Part shown: positions 24,701 through 26,547 of the stretch, one piece after another
Position numbering within the stretch: the stretch's first letter is position 1
Layout: each line of letters starts with the position of its first letter
Assembly (NCBI GenBank): GCA_019594305.1
Contig: JAFDTZ010000007.1
Span: 1 to 26,547, forward strand
Source of the DNA: Thermoplasmata archaeon
Lineage (GTDB): Archaea; Thermoplasmatota; Thermoplasmata; Halarchaeoplasmatales; Halarchaeoplasmataceae
DNA length: 26,547 nt
Direction of reading: 5' to 3'
Program-made: the position numbers and the translations under genes
The notes under the pieces: generated by a model
Databases searched by the model: none
What the model was told of the DNA's origin: nothing
What the model saw: the letters and a program-made list of their open reading frames with translations, nothing else

Positions 24701-24765
24701 ATTTTGGTGTGGATATTCCCGAATTAGACATGATACTGATAAAAGGTGAATTAGTACAGTGGTAA
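18757..24765 (+). CDS. Giant membrane-tethered surface protein with PKD and SbsA-type Ig-like repeats (2002 aa)
   Basis: An N-terminal membrane helix (about residues 14-36) follows a short charged head, then a helical stretch rich in A, E and K. About 40-825 is a large unassigned region with an acidic loop SSDDDEDD near 408. Two PKD-like beta domains follow: about 826-908 (degenerate) and 909-990 (SYLWEFGDG, YTVTLTVTDDKGG). Four Ig-like repeats of the SbsA/Big_5 type begin near 991, 1091, 1204 and 1305, each opening with a V/I-x-x-x-x-P pattern and a I-x-F-S-x-x-V strand. From 1407 to 2002 come beta-rich stretches broken by long amphipathic or hydrophobic helices at about 1594-1650 and 1830-1925. 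Likely extracellular and cell-anchored. The pilin-like N-terminus recalls large proteins of haloarchaeal type IV pilus loci (DUF7286-like), from memory only. Function unknown; no internal stops. Confidence 0.85.
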   Translation: MIRGDKEKGDLGTTSFALLGVLLILLSIVAVSYVSYIENINYENKLQADKVSALEDAADKTLESIKTKLHLIAIESAFHGNREGILENPSNIFHNRVENYFDESAEDGGWKRGQYLVTLDRGACNISMGGKVVEIDSIIPKEEDRGGYERIATDIPGELGRDNHSFYYGVEGVLSVIVEDTDNGLTLNRTEKVDITVDVPYPFLKRNMDELGSSLHGSEGQVARITRYILTTIAQYRTLMGYGMKSFEHVDNSTLGATKDILTLNDVELALNFAILLEMAYQFRTYDPFSVKALVDNSTTQDFVELELILDTYIEKGRVCPGDIIALYYGFGYDGDILSREDAKELNLEAIIAQALYAILDQFILKYFDYFGFTDIVNFFIGTVETINNAIEKAADVGKSLWGWVTSSDDDEDDINPKQVKIVKDWVRETFAAAGMTGTYIVKDIYLPFNSINGDEIYGYPKLPDDFHESYEITIKTRLTSEENRIFTYSCDHEVDDTSEETCPEMIEIYVGEDEPVYIRCGADRVLLGYQYALHTINVTFSGGSPVQFQPVDILNGNDEIWQEFYDMHFTDVENPDISDIQGLVKSVIERFVDAVTDVDEVKEIINRYNKVEIDVYDRRSLFNDIQKAINGAIEETVCFFKKNPDTVKDVVMDAIYDKDGDPQVEDLKEILLTNYEDFYGEEYRNNMAGRTAIALIMGEGNFVSYDIVDTEIVQGGINDRCDASRHNLQDPSMEDLRHVLMYGGSESSGKFFPLAISLISDVETALDEIKEREVEEVNIENKHSHEDGLIVQALDSYIYNTTIVTDDSQCDTRTRGGNIPTGSAHIESITPNPATMGQDTVRFRSYVSCNYTHLEWTSNMDGHLSNRMNFNLSAAFMSAGDHTITLTVTDDDGFIHQDTEHIFINRPPVAVIDDILPSPATQGQIVTYRESSYDIDGHIVSYLWEFGDGHNSSDQEAVHVYSSPGYYTVTLTVTDDKGGTDSVFQDILVDNRPYIIGISPEEGQDWEIDQAITVVFSEEVDPSSLEYTISEYMDFSVSWHENNTIALFTPDEDYKRYTHYNLTISDVLDVDNGTQSSMEHPVSHQWQTIGYARVTGYHPSGDEEVKLKRSIVLTFSEAVELVDDIDNFISGDWGWEYIFENNNERMILDHDKFTPGTRIILEIDLSKLNTIADGSIVTTDGVGGTDLEISFLTEENLQPMLVSVSPANGTRNVSTSGHIDIRFNMPMNTTSFNITFYPEVLGLTYQWDHDNTSVKVGYEGLNPGMRYVVYIDACNEEGKALYVAPGSDDYTNPFTFYTKDETLPYVVAISPWNGQTRYLTNAPVVIIFSKSVCPYSLNFTIDSDPGGWREEWNWDFTELKLFHDDFKKDSWYTFSLLHIEDLNGNEMYGTVNVTFHTSMNGKDIQGSLLQRMVWSILDGGLMDDSLFGLAESMLKSTTSNLILSSQMSNLEVRLPLAVSEEYRYSSGTEESMNDLELFIEYSPGYIHLDEESSVITAPSGTHYTNIWSISSRPFETHWDVSIPKTMLQVNVSTDSDVILIEDEHYPVWVNDTLCLEFDIRITVSSGWGLSGVDYTMKNDFFSDIKTVLDHLWGFIKDSVSFIIDAIRKLIDVITNLVETIKEYAAKLLEYIGNMIQNVVEELIRPHVEGMLDLRDKWWFNDIEQDISILGLNLELLMEKDGSKTGLPMYDGLVRRYVDVSFGGELLGTSYRFNLNVLQNNVVAFGQIKTGGMTMDWQCDPLADPTGKGTSIYSAWFQAQGRAGKKGSGALLNFTVPEIPEPTQEFSLALSSIVPIDAVTIPIGPIVVTGIDLGAKMEIMNVEDGGGSLLSGMISKTFRETVSAMSSMSFSLDYIIQFIKTLIQRFVDEVISLILNFIRELSLFFKAVISGIEVSLTFGFQGGETIIAFFQWIAVTIRDMIENISNMRLSGPSRGLSSDILEGTWLGITIGDKTGSVQAFFGANLPALAALVGKDMGRWMMNFGVDIPELDMILIKGELVQW

Positions 24766-24773
24766 TTCATTTA

Positions 24774-25628
24774 CTAGGGAACATACAAAAACCCTTCTAC
24801 GGTGTGATTCCCATCTAGTATTATCACGCGTCTGTCGAGTCTGATGGTATCTCCCTCCTCACCAGATAAGCGTGGGTTATCCTGGTCCAATTCATTCAGT
24901 TCCTCGAGAGAATAAACATACCTGTCCGATTCCCATAGGTGTACCGTTGATACTGGGAAAGGTATGATTGAGCTATTGGGATAGTAAAACAGATCTCTAA
25001 GGAAAAGCGTATCATGCATCAGCTCTATGTGATATGTGGCGTTTATGGCACTCATGTTCAGGTCACCCTCGAATCGCCATGTTACATTCTCGTTGATTGC
25101 ACCGCCCAAATATCTTAGATCATTACGGATGTTTCTATCGGGTTCCGGATAGATAAACACATTATATCCTTCTTGAAACCTTTTCGTTTCTATATAAAAA
25201 TCCTCACCGCTTCGTATAAAAAGGTGATTCACTTCGATATCCATGGTACCGAGTATAGGGGTATCATCGGCGTCGAGATAATAGGGATCGAAGAGATGCA
25301 CGTTACCAACGAAGGTTTTCCACGTACCCTTAGTTCCTTGATTAACGAATAGACTTTTTTGTGTAAAATTGAGTATATAGGGTTCTCTGTTTACTGTTTC
25401 ATCCAAATAGAAGGCGGCGTCACGACTTCGGTTAAAAGTCACCAACCCCTTGAATTCACCTACGGTGGTGCTAAGCTTATTGACCAGTTCGGCTACCTGC
25501 TCTGCCTGTTCGTCCAAGGCTACATCTTCCATAGAGCGTCTTTGCCAGGAGTAAACTCCCAGGACTGATGCGGTCAGAACCACCGCCGCAACTATCCAAA
25601 CCATCTTTGACATCAGGTAGTCTATCAT
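24774..25628 (-). CDS. Single-helix membrane protein, possibly pilin-like, unknown function
   Basis: A 284-aa protein with a short N-terminus MIDYLMSKM, a membrane helix at about 9-27, then an amphipathic helix (EDVALDEQAEQVAELVNKLS) and about 220 residues of beta-rich extracellular sequence with several NxS/T sites. This layout (short cytoplasmic head, one helix, coiled stem, beta domain) resembles archaeal pilin-like or pseudopilin proteins, but no clear prepilin peptidase site is seen. It converges on the giant surface-protein gene with an 8-nt gap, and both encode proteins with the same N-terminal plan. I recognise no family. Confidence 0.7.
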   Translation of the reverse strand: MIDYLMSKMVWIVAAVVLTASVLGVYSWQRRSMEDVALDEQAEQVAELVNKLSTTVGEFKGLVTFNRSRDAAFYLDETVNREPYILNFTQKSLFVNQGTKGTWKTFVGNVHLFDPYYLDADDTPILGTMDIEVNHLFIRSGEDFYIETKRFQEGYNVFIYPEPDRNIRNDLRYLGGAINENVTWRFEGDLNMSAINATYHIELMHDTLFLRDLFYYPNSSIIPFPVSTVHLWESDRYVYSLEELNELDQDNPRLSGEEGDTIRLDRRVIILDGNHTVEGFLYVP

Positions 25629-25690
25629 CTCTCATGGGGAAGTAAAGCAGGTAATTAATTTTGCCTATAACATTGAAAGCGACCGAAACT

Positions 25691-25699
25691 AGTTTAACC
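25691..25699 (+). promoter_or_regulatory. TATA-like box for the YjbQ-family gene
   Basis: AGTTTAACC, centred near 25695, is 25-26 nt before ATG 25720, predicting a leaderless transcript. No Shine-Dalgarno precedes the ATG. Confidence 0.4.
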
Positions 25700-25719
25700 C
25701 TTCGATCCGATAAAGACGC

Positions 25720-26139
25720 ATGGTAGTAAAAGATGCAAGATTTCAGGTAGAGACCCACGAAGAACTGGATATTAAAGACATCACACCCCAGGGGCAAAGT
25801 GCAGTGGAAAAAAGCGGTATAAACGAGGGGATCGCAGTATTCTTCGTCTCGGGTTCCACCGGGGCGATAACGACCATAGAGTACGAACCGGGGCTTCTAA
25901 ACGACCTCCCGGCCGCCCTGGACAGATTGTTCCCTAAGGACATATACTACGAACATCACGAAAGATGGCACGATGGTAACGGGCATTCCCATACCAGGGC
26001 ATCCTTTATAGGGCCGAGTCTAACGGTCCCCATCACCCAAGGAAGGCTGCAGCTGGGTACCTGGCAGCAGATAATACTCTGCGATATGGATGTACCGGCG
26101 AGGAAAAGAGAGATAACTGTGAAGATGATAGGCGAGTAA
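25720..26139 (+). CDS. YjbQ/UPF0047 family protein (putative secondary thiamine-phosphate synthase)
   Basis: A 139-aa protein of full family length. Typical motifs are DITPQGQSAVEKSGINEGIA (about 20-39), VSGSTGAITTIEYEPGL (43-59), a histidine-rich metal site H79-H80, H84, H89 and H91 with NGHSHTRAS, and GTWQQIILCDMD (113-124). The E. coli homologue YjbQ shows weak thiamine-phosphate synthase activity; the physiological role elsewhere is unsettled. Apparently monocistronic with a leaderless promoter. Confidence 0.92.
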   Translation: MVVKDARFQVETHEELDIKDITPQGQSAVEKSGINEGIAVFFVSGSTGAITTIEYEPGLLNDLPAALDRLFPKDIYYEHHERWHDGNGHSHTRASFIGPSLTVPITQGRLQLGTWQQIILCDMDVPARKREITVKMIGE

Positions 26140-26226
26140 TGCCTACCTTGTCGCATGCTTTCTGAAGACAACCATTAAAGCCCACGATTTGACCGATATT
26201 ACATTTTTCAATATTGTGTATATAAG

Positions 26227-26242
26227 GGGATGACGTCATCCC
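26227..26242. repeat. Perfect 16-bp palindrome
   Basis: GGGATGACGTCATCCC is its own reverse complement with no spacer. It contains the last TGA of the interrupted secreted-protein frame and directly abuts TATATAAG on its left. It could be a dimeric regulator site or a short hairpin at the 3' end of the leftward gene. Confidence 0.5.
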
Positions 26243-26469
26243 TCTTCGTAGAGTTGGTAGTACCCTCTGGAGAACAGCATGTAGTCCCGTACTGCGAATA
26301 TCGGCGCCGGGTTCTGCTCAGGTATCTCGAAGGTGAGTATTATGTGTTCTCAGGCTATTATGGTTACCATCTCGTTGGTGTCTTCGACATAGGCCGTCGC
26401 ACCCGAACCTATCACACTAATCAACATCAGAAATACTGATACCACTACTATTGCCTTATATCCTTTCAT
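26236..26469 (-). pseudogene. Small secreted protein gene interrupted by an in-frame TGA
   Basis: ATG 26469, preceded by AAGGTGA at a 5-nt spacing, opens MKGYKAIVVVSVFLMLISVI, then GSGATAYVEDTNEM: a clear signal peptide with likely cleavage after ATA. The frame meets TGA at 26352-26350 after 39 codons, then continues open for 37 more codons reading EHIILTFEIPEQNP and DYMLFSRGYYQLYEEG before TGA at 26238-26236. The second half looks like normal protein, so either a nonsense mutation has broken a 77-codon gene or only a 39-aa secreted peptide is made. Selenocysteine is unsupported by context, though the region was not folded for a SECIS element. It follows the membrane protein upstream with 1 nt between its ATG and that stop, so translational coupling is likely. 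No family recognised. Confidence 0.55.
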
Positions 26470-26470
26470 C

Positions 26471-26547
26471 TTATTCACCTTTTTTCTTATGTATTATTAT
26501 GGCTATGATCACTACTAATGTCGAAACTACTAAAATCACAATGAATA
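26471..26547 (-). CDS. C-terminal end of a membrane-anchored protein (partial)
   Basis: Leftward frame entering from the right edge: FIVILVVSTLVVIIAIII then HKKKGE and TAA at 26473-26471. This is a membrane helix with a short basic tail, typical of the C-terminal anchor of a surface protein. The body lies outside the window. The sequence AAGGTGA near its stop serves as the ribosome site of the next gene, so the two form an operon. Confidence 0.6.
   Translation of the reverse strand, partial: FIVILVVSTLVVIIAIIIHKKKGE

Noticed and set aside
26230..26439. 69-codon plus-strand frame at the right end
   Set aside because: Antisense to the secreted-protein frame, and its ATG lies upstream of where the nearby TATA would start transcription.

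Overview
The window looks archaeal, probably euryarchaeal and tentatively Thermoplasmatota-like. Supporting features are an archaeal-type leucyl-tRNA synthetase, an archaeal DUF63 membrane protein, an XPD-like Fe-S helicase, a family 4 uracil-DNA glycosylase, a short archaeal PRPP synthetase, and TATA boxes placed about 26 nt before many start codons (several apparently leaderless). The lineage is inference; the archaeal assignment is well supported.

Layout. 1-443: start of a leftward DUF488 gene (cut by the window edge), divergent from a small ribbon-helix-helix regulator with an operator-like inverted repeat in its leader. 627-4763: leftward operon of a GlmU-like nucleotidyltransferase/acyltransferase, glmS and a DUF63 membrane protein, pointing to UDP-GlcNAc-type amino-sugar synthesis. 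4764-8621: an accessory, AT-richer islet with a broken HepT (HEPN/DUF86) toxin gene, a restriction-modification pair (zinc-ribbon PD-(D/E)XK nuclease and SPPY-type DNA methyltransferase) and a 333-aa nucleotidyltransferase. 8724-11573: leuS. Then a 57-aa ORF, tRNA-Ile(GAU), and the leftward run cysK - osmC-like - family 4 UDG. 14057-16716: rightward XPD/DinG-type helicase and hypB, each with its own promoter. 16713-18628: leftward membrane-anchored secreted protein and PRPP synthetase. 18757-24765: a 2002-aa surface protein (N-terminal membrane helix, two PKD-like and four SbsA-type Ig-like repeats, long helical C-terminal segments), convergent with a 284-aa single-helix membrane protein. 25720-26139: YjbQ/UPF0047 enzyme. 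The right edge holds a stop-interrupted small secreted protein behind the membrane-anchor tail of a further gene.

Most genes are housekeeping (amino-sugar synthesis, tRNA charging, PRPP, cysteine, DNA repair). The parts most worth attention are the islet at 4764-8621, with its decayed toxin beside an apparently intact R-M system; the giant surface protein with its convergent partner; and the right-edge secreted gene interrupted by an in-frame TGA. I did not find a convincing wholly new multi-gene system. No IS element, CRISPR array or rRNA was seen.
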